A DNA stretch of 64,000 nt. It comes from Bacteroidota bacterium (GTDB lineage: Bacteria > Bacteroidota > Bacteroidia > Chitinophagales > Chitinophagaceae). Each line of letters starts with the position of its first letter. Within the stretch, counting starts at the first letter, position 1. Positions 42,022 to 50,936 of this stretch are shown one piece after another. The translations under genes and the position numbers were made by a program. The notes beneath the pieces are model-generated. The model was given only the letters and a program-made list of their open reading frames with translations, ran no database searches and was not told the DNA's origin. The stretch is taken from assembly GCA_029560415.1 (NCBI GenBank), contig JAKQKY010000057.1, positions 45,677 to 109,676 of the forward strand. Reading direction: 5' to 3'.

Positions 42022-44613
42022 ATGAACTGGCATCGGTTGAATGCTGAAGAAGTATATGAATTAACGGGTACAACGCCCGCGGGATTGACCTCTATGGTTG
42101 CTGCTGAGCGTCTTCAGCAAGTTGGTTTTAATGAACTATCTGCTTCAAAAAAGAAAAATGCTCTTCATATTTTCTTTTCGCAGTTTACCGATCTGATGAT
42201 CCTGATCTTGCTTGGTGCTGCAGTCATATCTGGCTTCATTGGAGAAATGACCGATACCCTGGTCATACTCGTTATTGTTTTGTTGAATGCCATTATTGGA
42301 TTTCTGCAGGAATACCGTGCAGAAAAAGCAATGCAGTTATTAAAGCAAATGGCCGTTTCTCAAACCCGGGTGCATCGTGACAATCAAACAAAATGGGTAT
42401 CTGCAAGAGACCTTGTACCTGGCGACATCGTTTTCCTGGAAGCGGGTAATGCAGTGCCGGCCGATATAAGGATCATTGAATCGATTCAATTGAGGATGGA
42501 TGAATCATCATTAACAGGCGAGTCGCATGCCATAGATAAAATAACGGGCGCTTTGGAAATGGATGATCTTACAGCAGGAGATAAGGTGAACATGGGTTTT
42601 AAAGGATCATTTGTTACCCATGGCCGTGGCCGTGGCATCGTGGTGGCAACGGGTATGCAAACAGAGTTGGGCATTATTGCCAATATGTTGCAGGAAAAGG
42701 AAGTGCAAACGCCATTGCAACAAAGAATGGAAAGTTTCGGAAAAAAATTATCCTTACTGGTATTGATATTATGCGGACTATTTTTATTGGCAGGTTGGAT
42801 AAGAGGCGAAGCGATCGGGCAAATGATCCTTACCAGTATTTCCCTGGCGGTAGCTGCCATACCCGAAGCGTTGCCCGCTGTTATTACCATATCACTGGCC
42901 CTGGCTGCAAAAAGAATGATCCGCTTCAATTGCCTGATCAGGAAATTACCCGCTGTTGAAACGCTGGGTTCAGTCACGTACATCTGCACCGATAAAACAG
43001 GAACATTAACCAGGAATAAGATGGAAGTGGAATCTGTTTATTTCAATGGGAAATTATATGATCCTTCAGCACTGGCCGAAGAACCCAAAGATGGTGACCT
43101 GTTTTTATTGTTACAGGCCATGAAATTGAATAATGATTCTGTGGTAGATGAACATAAACATTTAAAAGGAGATAGCACCGAGATCGCTTTACTGGAACTG
43201 GCAGAGCAAATGAATATATCAAAAGAAAACTGGCCCAGGTTGGCAGAAATTGCTTTTGATGCTGAAAGAAAACTGATGACCACCTTTCACAGGCATAAAA
43301 ACCAGGTGATAGCGTTTACGAAAGGAGCCCCGGATATGTTGCTGCCATTGTGTGAACTACCCGAACAGGCGTCAATAGAACAACAGGTAAATGACTTGGC
43401 GTCTATGGGTCAACGTGTGCTTGGCTTTGCATATCGTTTTTGGGATGATGTTCCCGATAATCCGGAAAGTAAACTGCACGAAACCGGGCTCCGGTTCCTC
43501 GGTTTAACCGGCCTTGCCGACCAGCCCAGGGAAGAAGTGGCCGCTGCCGTTGCACAATGCCGGGTAGCAGGCATCATCCCGGTAATGATCACCGGTGATC
43601 ACCTGCTTACTGCAAAAGCCATTGCGGTAAGAATGGGTATTTTGAATCACAAAAAGGATATATGCCTTACCGGTAGAGAACTGGCTTCTGTCGACAGCAA
43701 TGATTTCCTGGATATGGTGGAAAAAGTTAAAGTTTATGCCCGGGTTTCACCTGAACAAAAACTAACGATCGTAAAAACATTGCAACAGAAAGGTCATTTT
43801 GTTGCCATGACCGGCGATGGCGTGAATGATGCACCTTCTTTAAGACGTGCAAACATCGGCATCGCCATGGGTATAACGGGTACGGATGTTGCAAAAGAAG
43901 CGGCTCATATGATATTGCTCGATGATAATTTTTCAACCATCGTTAAAGCTGTTCGGGAAGGAAGAAGGATCTATGATAATATCCTGAAATTTATCAAATA
44001 CCTCATGACTACCAATGCAGGTGAATTATGGACATTATTGCTCGGCCCTTTTCTAGGATTACCAGTTGCGCTGTTGCCCATCCACATCTTGTGGATCAAC
44101 CTGGTTTCTGATGGATTGCCAGCCATATCCTTATCATTTGAGAAAGCGGAAGAGAATATCATGGACAGGCCCCCAAGGCCACCTGGACAAAGTATTTTTG
44201 ATAATGGCAGAGGCCTGCATATCATTTGGGTTGGAATATTTATGGCAGTGATCGCTTTAATAGCACAGGCCTGGGCCATCAGGAATGGCTTGCATTGGCA
44301 AACCATTGTATTCAATGTTTTATGCCTGAGCCAGATGGGACATGTTTTGGCCATACGTTATGAAACCAAATCATTTTTCGGAAAAGGGATTTTTTCAAAT
44401 AAGCCTTTGATCATCTCCGTTGCATTTGCTTTTTTGTTGCAATGGCTTGTTACGTATACTCCTGTCTTGCAAAAAATATTTAAAACGGAAGGCTTGTCTC
44501 TCAGCGAATTCCTTTTTGTAGGCTTGTTGTCATCTGCGGTTTTTTGGGCAGTTGAGATTGAAAAGTGGTTTAGCCGACGGAGAATAAAATCCGGAATGCA
44601 ATCGGTTTTATAA
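42022..44613 (+). CDS. Cation-translocating P-type ATPase, calcium (SERCA/PMCA) type
   Basis: 863 residues. An N-terminal cation-ATPase segment (LTSMVAAERLQQVGFNELSA) precedes the actuator domain (DESSLTGES). The phosphorylation site is CTDKTGTLTRNKME, followed by KGAPDML and the hinge TGDGVNDAPSLRRANIGIAMG. About ten membrane helices are present, with TM4 carrying PEALPAVITISLALAAKR, close to the PEGLP calcium site of type II ATPases. C-terminal helices resemble the P2A group. It should export calcium or a similar divalent ion across the inner membrane using ATP, but ion choice cannot be proved from sequence. Its own FNR-like site links it to the upstream stress operon. Confidence 0.93.
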   Translation: MNWHRLNAEEVYELTGTTPAGLTSMVAAERLQQVGFNELSASKKKNALHIFFSQFTDLMILILLGAAVISGFIGEMTDTLVILVIVLLNAIIGFLQEYRAEKAMQLLKQMAVSQTRVHRDNQTKWVSARDLVPGDIVFLEAGNAVPADIRIIESIQLRMDESSLTGESHAIDKITGALEMDDLTAGDKVNMGFKGSFVTHGRGRGIVVATGMQTELGIIANMLQEKEVQTPLQQRMESFGKKLSLLVLILCGLFLLAGWIRGEAIGQMILTSISLAVAAIPEALPAVITISLALAAKRMIRFNCLIRKLPAVETLGSVTYICTDKTGTLTRNKMEVESVYFNGKLYDPSALAEEPKDGDLFLLLQAMKLNNDSVVDEHKHLKGDSTEIALLELAEQMNISKENWPRLAEIAFDAERKLMTTFHRHKNQVIAFTKGAPDMLLPLCELPEQASIEQQVNDLASMGQRVLGFAYRFWDDVPDNPESKLHETGLRFLGLTGLADQPREEVAAAVAQCRVAGIIPVMITGDHLLTAKAIAVRMGILNHKKDICLTGRELASVDSNDFLDMVEKVKVYARVSPEQKLTIVKTLQQKGHFVAMTGDGVNDAPSLRRANIGIAMGITGTDVAKEAAHMILLDDNFSTIVKAVREGRRIYDNILKFIKYLMTTNAGELWTLLLGPFLGLPVALLPIHILWINLVSDGLPAISLSFEKAEENIMDRPPRPPGQSIFDNGRGLHIIWVGIFMAVIALIAQAWAIRNGLHWQTIVFNVLCLSQMGHVLAIRYETKSFFGKGIFSNKPLIISVAFAFLLQWLVTYTPVLQKIFKTEGLSLSEFLFVGLLSSAVFWAVEIEKWFSRRRIKSGMQSVL

Positions 44614-44629
44614 AAGATTACAGTTACTT

Positions 44630-44662
44630 TATAAAAAAGAGACAACCCTGGAAAGGGTTGTC
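44630..44662 (-). terminator. Terminator of the GIN-domain gene
   Basis: GACAACCCT pairs perfectly with AGGGTTGTC. Read on the minus strand the stem is followed by a T-run (TCTTTTTTAT), so it ends the minus-strand transcript. It sits between convergent genes. Confidence 0.85.
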
Positions 44663-44706
44663 GTTAGCTAAAACCACTGCTATTACCAAACTAAAACCTT
44701 CTTTAA

Positions 44707-45363
44707 TCATTGTTTTGTAACGGTGCCACTGCCACTTACCTGCACGTCAAGCACAGGATCGCCATGGTACCTGATATTGCCACTTCCATAGATTCTTGCT
44801 CTTAAACTTTCTGTACAATTTGTCTCAATATCACCACTTCCGTGAATGATGGCGTCATTCCTTTTCGAGAGCAATCCATACGCATTGATATTACCACTCC
44901 CATTTATATCAAAGTAAACCTGGTCGTAACTGCATTGATTGATGATGATATCGCTGCTGCCATTGATAGAAGCATCCAGGCTGGGGGCACCTGTAAATCC
45001 ATCGATCCAGATATCTCCACTCCCATTGGTTCCAACATCTTCCAGCTTTGGCATGATGATAAATAGTTCAATATTGCTGTTCTTTACATTTGTGTACGCT
45101 TCTTTATATTTCACAATAAGCTTATTATTCTGCACTGTTGTTTCAGTGATCCCAACCAGGTTCTCATATCCCTTTACTTCTATTCTTTGTGAAGCGCCCT
45201 GGCTGATGTGAACTTTAATATCTCCGTTCGTTTGCAGATAGCTGAAACTCTCCAGGGTTCTTTCCTGGCTGATATTATTACCTGTTCCTCTGATGGTTTC
45301 TTTGGAGCATGCGTTCAATGTTACCGCCAAAAATAACATGCCTGTGATTTGTCTGATGTTCAT
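44707..45363 (-). CDS. GIN-domain (DUF2807) lipoprotein
   Basis: 218 residues. A lipoprotein signal peptide carries the lipobox LNACSK near residue 19. The rest is a putative auto-transporter adhesin head GIN domain with repeated Gly-Ser-Asn-rich strands (TNGSGDIWIDG, INGSSDIIINQ, INGSGNINAYG, IHGSGDIETN, IYGSGNIRYH, VSGSGTVTKQ), about 20 residues apart, forming a right-handed beta-helix-like stack. These proteins sit on the cell surface or in the periplasm; their functions are unknown. A second, weaker relative lies upstream at 45.9 kb on the same strand. Confidence 0.9.
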   Translation of the reverse strand: MNIRQITGMLFLAVTLNACSKETIRGTGNNISQERTLESFSYLQTNGDIKVHISQGASQRIEVKGYENLVGITETTVQNNKLIVKYKEAYTNVKNSNIELFIIMPKLEDVGTNGSGDIWIDGFTGAPSLDASINGSSDIIINQCSYDQVYFDINGSGNINAYGLLSKRNDAIIHGSGDIETNCTESLRARIYGSGNIRYHGDPVLDVQVSGSGTVTKQ

Positions 45364-45649
45364 GAATGATGTGCTTATATGTTAGTATTATTTCCCCGGC
45401 TGGTTTTATGCATGTTCTTTTCAAATCATAAAATATGACTTATGTTCGTGTCCTCATATCTGTCTTCACCAGATAATAATAACATGACCATAAAAAACCG
45501 GTCCATTATACCCCAGATTTTCTTTTCCATTTTTTTGTTTTTTTTGATTCTGTAAAAATCATATAAATCTTCCTGCCCGGCATCACTGGTTGAATGAACC
45601 GGTATACCCACTGTATGAATTGTATTTTTTGATGAATGTTACTTTATGA

Positions 45650-45835
45650 TCAAGCTACTTTTAGATGTACTGCCGGCCGATGTTCATTGATGAGTTCAGC
45701 CAGGTTATCAGATTTGCTTTCCATATTTTTCCCCGGATTGATACCCGATAGCCTGTTTGCAGCTGTTTTTTTTCTTTCAGCTTCACTGGCCAGGCAGGCC
45801 ATGATAATTTGCGTGGTAATGTATTTCCCTTTCAT
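45650..45835 (-). CDS. Small hypothetical protein
   Basis: 61 residues from the ATG at 45835 (MKGKYITTQIIMACLASEAE). The start is preceded by AACAACAAAAACATC, the A-rich context seen before starts in this genome, and an upstream ATG in the same frame lacks it. The product is polar and basic, with no signal peptide or membrane helix. I recognise no family. It lies between two GIN-domain genes on the same strand, 50 bp after the second, so it may share their transcript. Confidence 0.42.
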   Translation of the reverse strand: MKGKYITTQIIMACLASEAERKKTAANRLSGINPGKNMESKSDNLAELINEHRPAVHLKVA

Positions 45836-45884
45836 GATGTTTTTGTTGTTTTTAAAACCGGCGATAAAGAATCTGGCGGTTTTT

Positions 45885-46382
45885 TTAATTCGTATAAATA
45901 TTGCCAACCCGTTTCCTGATCTCGAAGTCGGCCGTTTCTGATGCAGTTACTTTTATGTCGCCGCTGTTTTTTATGGCTACAAAGCAATCGCCGTTTACAT
46001 GTACGTGTAATGATGTTGAGTGGAGTTCACCAATAGATTTCACTACTGAGCTGCCATTGATTTCAATTGTTTTCAGGTTGGCCACATCAAGTGTTACTAA
46101 AACTTTATGATTGAGCGAACCAGCCTTACTGCGGATATACAATACCCCTTTTTTAATGATCCATTCTACTTTATTCATATCAGCGACCGATCCATTAAGT
46201 TCAATTTTCCGGGCAGTATTTTCATTCAATGCCAGGTCAATATCATCTTCAATAATGATCTTGGTAAACGGGGTGAAATATTGTGCAGAAAAGTTGTTGA
46301 ATGGCTTGCCTGTTTCGTTGGTTGCTGCACTTAATGTTGCTATGAACAGGACTGCTGATAGAAAGCTGATTATTTTTTTCAT
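45885..46382 (-). CDS. GIN-domain-like (DUF2807) secreted protein
   Basis: 165 residues from the ATG at 46382, which starts a signal peptide (MKKIISFLSAVLFIATLSAA). A longer frame to 46460 adds a polar N-terminus that does not look exported. Strands such as FTKIIIEDDIDLALNENTAR, VEWIIKKGVLYIRSK, VLVTLDVANLKTIEINGSSV and VHVNGDCFVAIKNSGDIKVT follow the DUF2807 pattern, shorter than in the lipoprotein at 44.7 kb. Function unknown. It is the first gene of a short minus-strand group. Confidence 0.82.
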   Translation of the reverse strand: MKKIISFLSAVLFIATLSAATNETGKPFNNFSAQYFTPFTKIIIEDDIDLALNENTARKIELNGSVADMNKVEWIIKKGVLYIRSKAGSLNHKVLVTLDVANLKTIEINGSSVVKSIGELHSTSLHVHVNGDCFVAIKNSGDIKVTASETADFEIRKRVGNIYTN

Positions 46383-46658
46383 TTTTTTGTGTTTTTGTTG
46401 CCAGGGCAACTGTGATAATTTATTTATAATGCAAATATGCTTTGGAAAACATGCATGCACAATCGCATAAGCGTGTGAAAAAAAGTGAATATTCAGGATT
46501 GATTTAGTTGCATTTAAAGGATCGGAAATATTTATCCGGTTCTACAACCGTTTATCATCAGATCTGGTTGGTTAGTGCTTACAGGCAGTCACATAAATAT
46601 GTGGTTTTGTATTTATCCTTTTAATATGCCAAACCAATTATTAGATTTGTGAACCAAT
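46383..46658. other. Divergent intergenic region
   Basis: The 276 bp between the GIN-domain gene and the propeller kinase hold no gene. TAGATTTG at 46642-46649, with TTTT 19 bp upstream, is a likely -7 element for the kinase and ends 9 bp before its ATG. Confidence 0.45.
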
Positions 46659-49600
46659 ATGAGATACTTTTTTACCTTATTGTTTCTCCTGTTCAATCTT
46701 GTTTCCGGGGCACAGTTCATCCACGGCTTTGCTTTTAGTCATATTACTACAGATGATGGTATCGGCCTGGCCAGCAACGTGGTGCGGTGTATATTCCAGG
46801 ATAATAAAGGGTATTACTGGGTAGGCACTGCTAACGGCCTTCAGCGATTTGATGGAAGTAAATTTGTTTCATTTTCTGTGAGTAAGCCTGGCAGCGATAA
46901 ACTGCCGCATGCCGAAATTACCCAGATCATTGAGGTGGGAAAAGGGAAATTGATCCTGGCGATCCCATCACTGAGAGAGTTTGGCCTGTTCGATCCTTTT
47001 GATTTCAGTTATCACAGGATCCCGGTTAAAAGCAATGCCTTTCTCCCCGTCCGGTCTGAGTTTTTTCTCTGGAAGGCAACTAACGGAGAAGTATACATGA
47101 ATATACCAAAATATGGAATATTGCGTTTTGATGCAAAACAAACTGCCTTTATAGATGATAATTATTTTCAGTTTCCAAAAGGGTGGGTCCCGGCATTGTC
47201 GGGTGTTCATGAAGACGTGGTAAAAGCACAGTATTGGATTTGTACCGATAGCGGCCTTTGTGTGTTTGATAAACGTTCGGGGCAAATCTGGAACCGGCAT
47301 AACAACCCACTGAACTTTCCTATCCTTAATAATGAAAAGGTTCAGGATGGTATAACTGAAATTTACATCGACCAAAAAAGACGATTCTGGGCGGTAGGCT
47401 GGCCCAAATGGAAGAACGATGGCCAGGCTAAGTATTGCCTTGATAGTACCGGGACCTTTTTCCTGGAAAAGGATTCTGCAGGCTTGAATACAGGGCCAGC
47501 GGGCTATACAGAAAGCCGCCAGTATTTTGAAACAGGAAAAGGAGATATATGGCTATACGGTCTTGGTATACTTTTTTCATATGACAGAGTGCAACAAAGG
47601 TTTGTGTATAATAAGAGCAGCGCCAGCGGCGATGTATACAGCATCAACTATGAAGTGGTCTTCCAGATGATGGAAGATCGCGATGGGAGTATCTGGATCG
47701 CAACCGACAGGGGACTGTATACCATCGCTTCAAATGAAAATGCAAGCTCTGTAACAAACATTGTTTTCGACAATAAAAAAAATACAACATCCATCACAGA
47801 TATCCTGGAACTTTCAAATGGACAATACTGGTTTGCTTCATGGGGGGAAGGGGTACGGATTGTTGACAAAGATTTTCGGGTAATCGAGAACGATATATAT
47901 AAGGATGCGCCGCCTGCAAACTGGACAGTAAACAAAAAAAACGCCAGTAAATTAACCTGGAACCTGTGCAGGGAGCGTGCGACAGGAAATGTCTGGATAG
48001 GTTGCAACGATGGCATACTGTTGATCCATGATCCGGTAACAAAACGAACCCGTTACCTGGAACCCGAAGCATGCAACAGAAGTACCATCCGATTTATGGT
48101 GGAAGATAAAGCCGGTCTTGTATGGCTCGGAACGCAGGGCGGAAGGCTGATCAGGCATAAACAGGGAGAATTCAAGGTCATGCAGGATATCGGTACCATC
48201 ATCTACAAAATATTTATAGACAGGCAAGGATGGATATGGCTGGCTACACATGAAAAAGGACTCTACGCGATCAATCCCGCAAACGGCGCCATCCTGCAAC
48301 ATTATACCGCTGAAAGTAAAACGGGCAGGTTATATAACAATACAGGCAATGATATTGAACAGCTTAATGACAGTCTCATTGTTTACGGGGCTGGTGTACT
48401 GAATGTAATTAATAAACGATCCGGGCAGGTACGACTTTTAACTTACGAAGACGGCTTGCCATCCAATAATGTTATGAGGCTGAGGATGGATCATATTGGT
48501 TACCTGTGGATCGTTACAGCCAACGGTTTGTGCAGGTATAATCCCGGCAATAACCGGTTCACCCCTTATGGGCGCAAAGATGGGATATTACTGGCCGAGC
48601 AAACTAACGTTGCCGATTATGCGAGCAGCAATGGACAGATTTTGTTTGCCGGTGGACACGCTGTCATCAGTTTCGACCCCGCTGTTTTCTCTAATAATCA
48701 CCCTCCGCCGGATGTATCTATAACCGATTTTAAAATATTCAATACTTATATCCCTGTAGATTCCATTCTTGAATTGCCGCAGGTAAAACTGCCACATGAT
48801 CAGAATTCATTCTCAATTTATTTTTCATCACTGAGTTTCCTGCAGCGGGATAAGCTTACTTATTATTATATGATGGAAGGTGTTGATAAGGGATGGCGAA
48901 GAGCAGATCGTGGCTTTTCAGAAAATTACTCATTACTGCCCCCCGGGAAATATACTTTTAAAGTGTATTGCGAAAACCTCGAAGGGATCCGTTCCTTACA
49001 TACAACATCCCTGTCTATCTACATAAGGCCTCCATTTTGGCGCACTGCATGGTTTATCAGTTGTATGCTTTTCATCCTGGCACTTATTATCTACCAGTTT
49101 CACAGTTCAAGGGTTAAGCGACTGCTGGCCGTGGAAAAATTGCGCAACAAAGTTGCCCGCGACCTGCACGACGATATGGGCAGTACCCTCAGTACCATTA
49201 ATATACTTACCTCCATGGCAAAAACAAAGATGAATTCAGATATCGTTAAAACAACAGAATACCTGGGCAAGATCAGCGACAACAGCCAACGCATGATGGA
49301 AGCCATGGATGATATCGTATGGAGCATCAAGCCATCTAACGACAGTATGCAAAAAATTGCAGCCCGTATGCGTGAATTCGCTACCAATGTGCTTGAAGCA
49401 AAAGAAATAGAACTAGACTTTAAGGTGGAAGACAAAGTATATGATGAGAAGCTTGATATGGAAGCCCGCCGGGATTTTTTCCTGGTATTTAAGGAAGTGA
49501 TCAATAATGCAGCAAAGTATTCCAGGGCATCGCGTGTATCCGTTAACGTAACTGTTCAAAAAAACTGGTTGATCCTTTTAATCAGGGATAACGGGATAGG

Positions 49601-49739
49601 ATTTGATATGGCCACAAATGATAATGGCAATGGCCTTGGGAATATGAAAAAGAGGGCTGAGGCCATGAGGGGAACCATTCAGTTTATTTCTAAGCCTGGG
49701 CAGGGAACTGAAGTGCAGGTGAAAGTACCTGTTATGTAA
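46659..49739 (+). CDS. Beta-propeller sensor histidine kinase, HisKA_3 type
   Basis: 1026 residues. The signal peptide (MRYFFTLLFLLFNLVSGAQ) leads into a periplasmic region with propeller repeats (NKGYYWVGTANGLQRFDG, DGSIWIATDRGLYTI, GYLWIVTANGLCRYNP). A Y_Y_Y domain follows (LTYYYMMEGVDKGW, LLPPGKYTFKVYCEN), then one helix (AWFISCMLFILALIIYQF). The cytoplasmic part has the NarX-like HisKA_3 domain (KVARDLHDDMGSTLSTINIL) and an ATPase domain (FKEVINNAAKYSRAS, IRDNGIGFDM). It differs from the propeller kinase at 5.2 kb, which is LytS-type. Its partner should be the NarL-type regulator at 50.9 kb, which is frameshifted here, with an acyltransferase gene between them. Confidence 0.94.
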   Translation: MRYFFTLLFLLFNLVSGAQFIHGFAFSHITTDDGIGLASNVVRCIFQDNKGYYWVGTANGLQRFDGSKFVSFSVSKPGSDKLPHAEITQIIEVGKGKLILAIPSLREFGLFDPFDFSYHRIPVKSNAFLPVRSEFFLWKATNGEVYMNIPKYGILRFDAKQTAFIDDNYFQFPKGWVPALSGVHEDVVKAQYWICTDSGLCVFDKRSGQIWNRHNNPLNFPILNNEKVQDGITEIYIDQKRRFWAVGWPKWKNDGQAKYCLDSTGTFFLEKDSAGLNTGPAGYTESRQYFETGKGDIWLYGLGILFSYDRVQQRFVYNKSSASGDVYSINYEVVFQMMEDRDGSIWIATDRGLYTIASNENASSVTNIVFDNKKNTTSITDILELSNGQYWFASWGEGVRIVDKDFRVIENDIYKDAPPANWTVNKKNASKLTWNLCRERATGNVWIGCNDGILLIHDPVTKRTRYLEPEACNRSTIRFMVEDKAGLVWLGTQGGRLIRHKQGEFKVMQDIGTIIYKIFIDRQGWIWLATHEKGLYAINPANGAILQHYTAESKTGRLYNNTGNDIEQLNDSLIVYGAGVLNVINKRSGQVRLLTYEDGLPSNNVMRLRMDHIGYLWIVTANGLCRYNPGNNRFTPYGRKDGILLAEQTNVADYASSNGQILFAGGHAVISFDPAVFSNNHPPPDVSITDFKIFNTYIPVDSILELPQVKLPHDQNSFSIYFSSLSFLQRDKLTYYYMMEGVDKGWRRADRGFSENYSLLPPGKYTFKVYCENLEGIRSLHTTSLSIYIRPPFWRTAWFISCMLFILALIIYQFHSSRVKRLLAVEKLRNKVARDLHDDMGSTLSTINILTSMAKTKMNSDIVKTTEYLGKISDNSQRMMEAMDDIVWSIKPSNDSMQKIAARMREFATNVLEAKEIELDFKVEDKVYDEKLDMEARRDFFLVFKEVINNAAKYSRASRVSVNVTVQKNWLILLIRDNGIGFDMATNDNGNGLGNMKKRAEAMRGTIQFISKPGQGTEVQVKVPVM

Positions 49740-49758
49740 ACGAAACAAGCAACAATTT

Positions 49759-50868
49759 ATGAACCGTTTCATCAGCCAGAAATTCAGATTTTATTCATTC
49801 GTATGTATTGCGTTATTATTATTCGTACATGGATATAATCTCAACCAGGCATACCTGCAGCCCTTTTCGCAAGTAAGGGAAAAAATAACCTTTACTACAT
49901 TTTTCGAGTACTTATTTGCCAACGGGCTTCTGCGGTTTCGCATTCCATTGCTTTTTTTGATATCGGGATATATTTTCGCCATGCAGGATAACCGGTCATA
50001 CGGAGATCGCATTAAGAAAAGATTTGGGTCTTTGATGATCCCTTTTTTTATATGGAGTGCTGTTGGCCTGCTGATAACTTTCCTGTTGCAACAATTTCCA
50101 GTAACAGCACAAGCCGTTTTAAATTCAAAGCTCGATCAGCTTGGTGATAACCGACCTTATTCGGAAATTGGTTGGAAAGGTATTTTATTGCGTTGGTTGC
50201 TGGTACCCATCTCGTTTCAATTATGGTTTATAAGGAGCCTGTTTTTGTATAACCTGATTTACCCGGTATTTCGTTGGGCAGTAACGAAGATTCCGGTGAT
50301 ATGGTTCAGTTTACTTTTCATTATGTGGATCGGTATTTTTGACCTGATGCTTGTTGAAGCATTGGGGATGTTCTTTTTTTCGCTGGGTATCTGGCTTCAG
50401 AAAACCCATTTTCCCATCGATAGAAAACCTGCCTGGTTCAGTAGTTATATTGCCTGGTTATGCTTTATAGGATTTGCTGTAATTAAAACGTTTATGGCAT
50501 TTGAATTTGAAGAATATTCAACATTAAATGTTGTATTGATGATCCTCTTACACTATGGTTCTATCCTCGCTGGCATCCTTGCGGTATGGTTCGGTGGCGA
50601 CAGGCTTGTTAAATGGTGCATGCAACGCCAGTGGTTCCTGTGGGCATCCGCATTCTCATTTATCATTTATGGTCTCCATGTTCCTTTATTACCCTATGTA
50701 ACCAGCCTTGTATATATGTATTGCCATAACCTGGCTTATTATCGTTTGATTACCTTTATCGTGGTGCCATTTAGTGTACTGTTGTTTTGCATTGGCGCCG
50801 GAGCCTTGCTGAGAGCCATTGTTCCGGGTTTTTACAGGCTGGCAACCGGCGGAAGAGGGTTTAATTAG
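49759..50868 (+). CDS. Membrane acyltransferase (acyltransferase 3 family)
   Basis: 369 residues with about ten hydrophobic helices. The N-terminal segment has the family hallmarks: ALLLFVHGYN with the conserved His, and LRFRIPLLFLISGYIF with the conserved Arg, FMIPFF-type sequences after it (MIPFFIWSAVGLLITFL). Such proteins acylate sugars of lipopolysaccharide, exopolysaccharide or other exported carbohydrates in the inner membrane. The acceptor is unknown. It starts 20 bp after the propeller kinase and is followed by the response regulator, so the trio looks like one locus, suggesting an envelope modification under the control of the kinase (inference). Confidence 0.88.
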   Translation: MNRFISQKFRFYSFVCIALLLFVHGYNLNQAYLQPFSQVREKITFTTFFEYLFANGLLRFRIPLLFLISGYIFAMQDNRSYGDRIKKRFGSLMIPFFIWSAVGLLITFLLQQFPVTAQAVLNSKLDQLGDNRPYSEIGWKGILLRWLLVPISFQLWFIRSLFLYNLIYPVFRWAVTKIPVIWFSLLFIMWIGIFDLMLVEALGMFFFSLGIWLQKTHFPIDRKPAWFSSYIAWLCFIGFAVIKTFMAFEFEEYSTLNVVLMILLHYGSILAGILAVWFGGDRLVKWCMQRQWFLWASAFSFIIYGLHVPLLPYVTSLVYMYCHNLAYYRLITFIVVPFSVLLFCIGAGALLRAIVPGFYRLATGGRGFN

Positions 50869-50885
50869 TTAACATATTTATGTGG

Positions 50886-50916
50886 TTGTAAATAGGAAAT
50901 TGGCCATTTATCTTTG
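50886..50916 (+). promoter_or_regulatory. Promoter of the response regulator gene
   Basis: TTG at 50886-50888 and TATCTTTG at 50909-50916 match the Bacteroidota promoter pattern, with 20 bp between the elements. The -7 box ends 20 bp before the ATG. This is the best promoter match in the window. Confidence 0.6.
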
Positions 50917-50936
50917 TATCAACTAAACCAAGTATC

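Noticed and set aside
45426..45611. Minus-strand 61-codon frame between the two GIN-domain genes
   Set aside because: Composition is biased towards Lys and Met by AT-rich DNA and there is no A-rich start context, unlike the small ORF at 45650-45835.
46382..46459. Longer start for the second GIN-domain protein and similar 5' extensions (hemD, hemE, ppsA, WG protein, Crp-like regulator)
   Set aside because: The extensions precede a clear signal peptide or family N-terminus, or lie inside the upstream gene, so the internal ATG was used.
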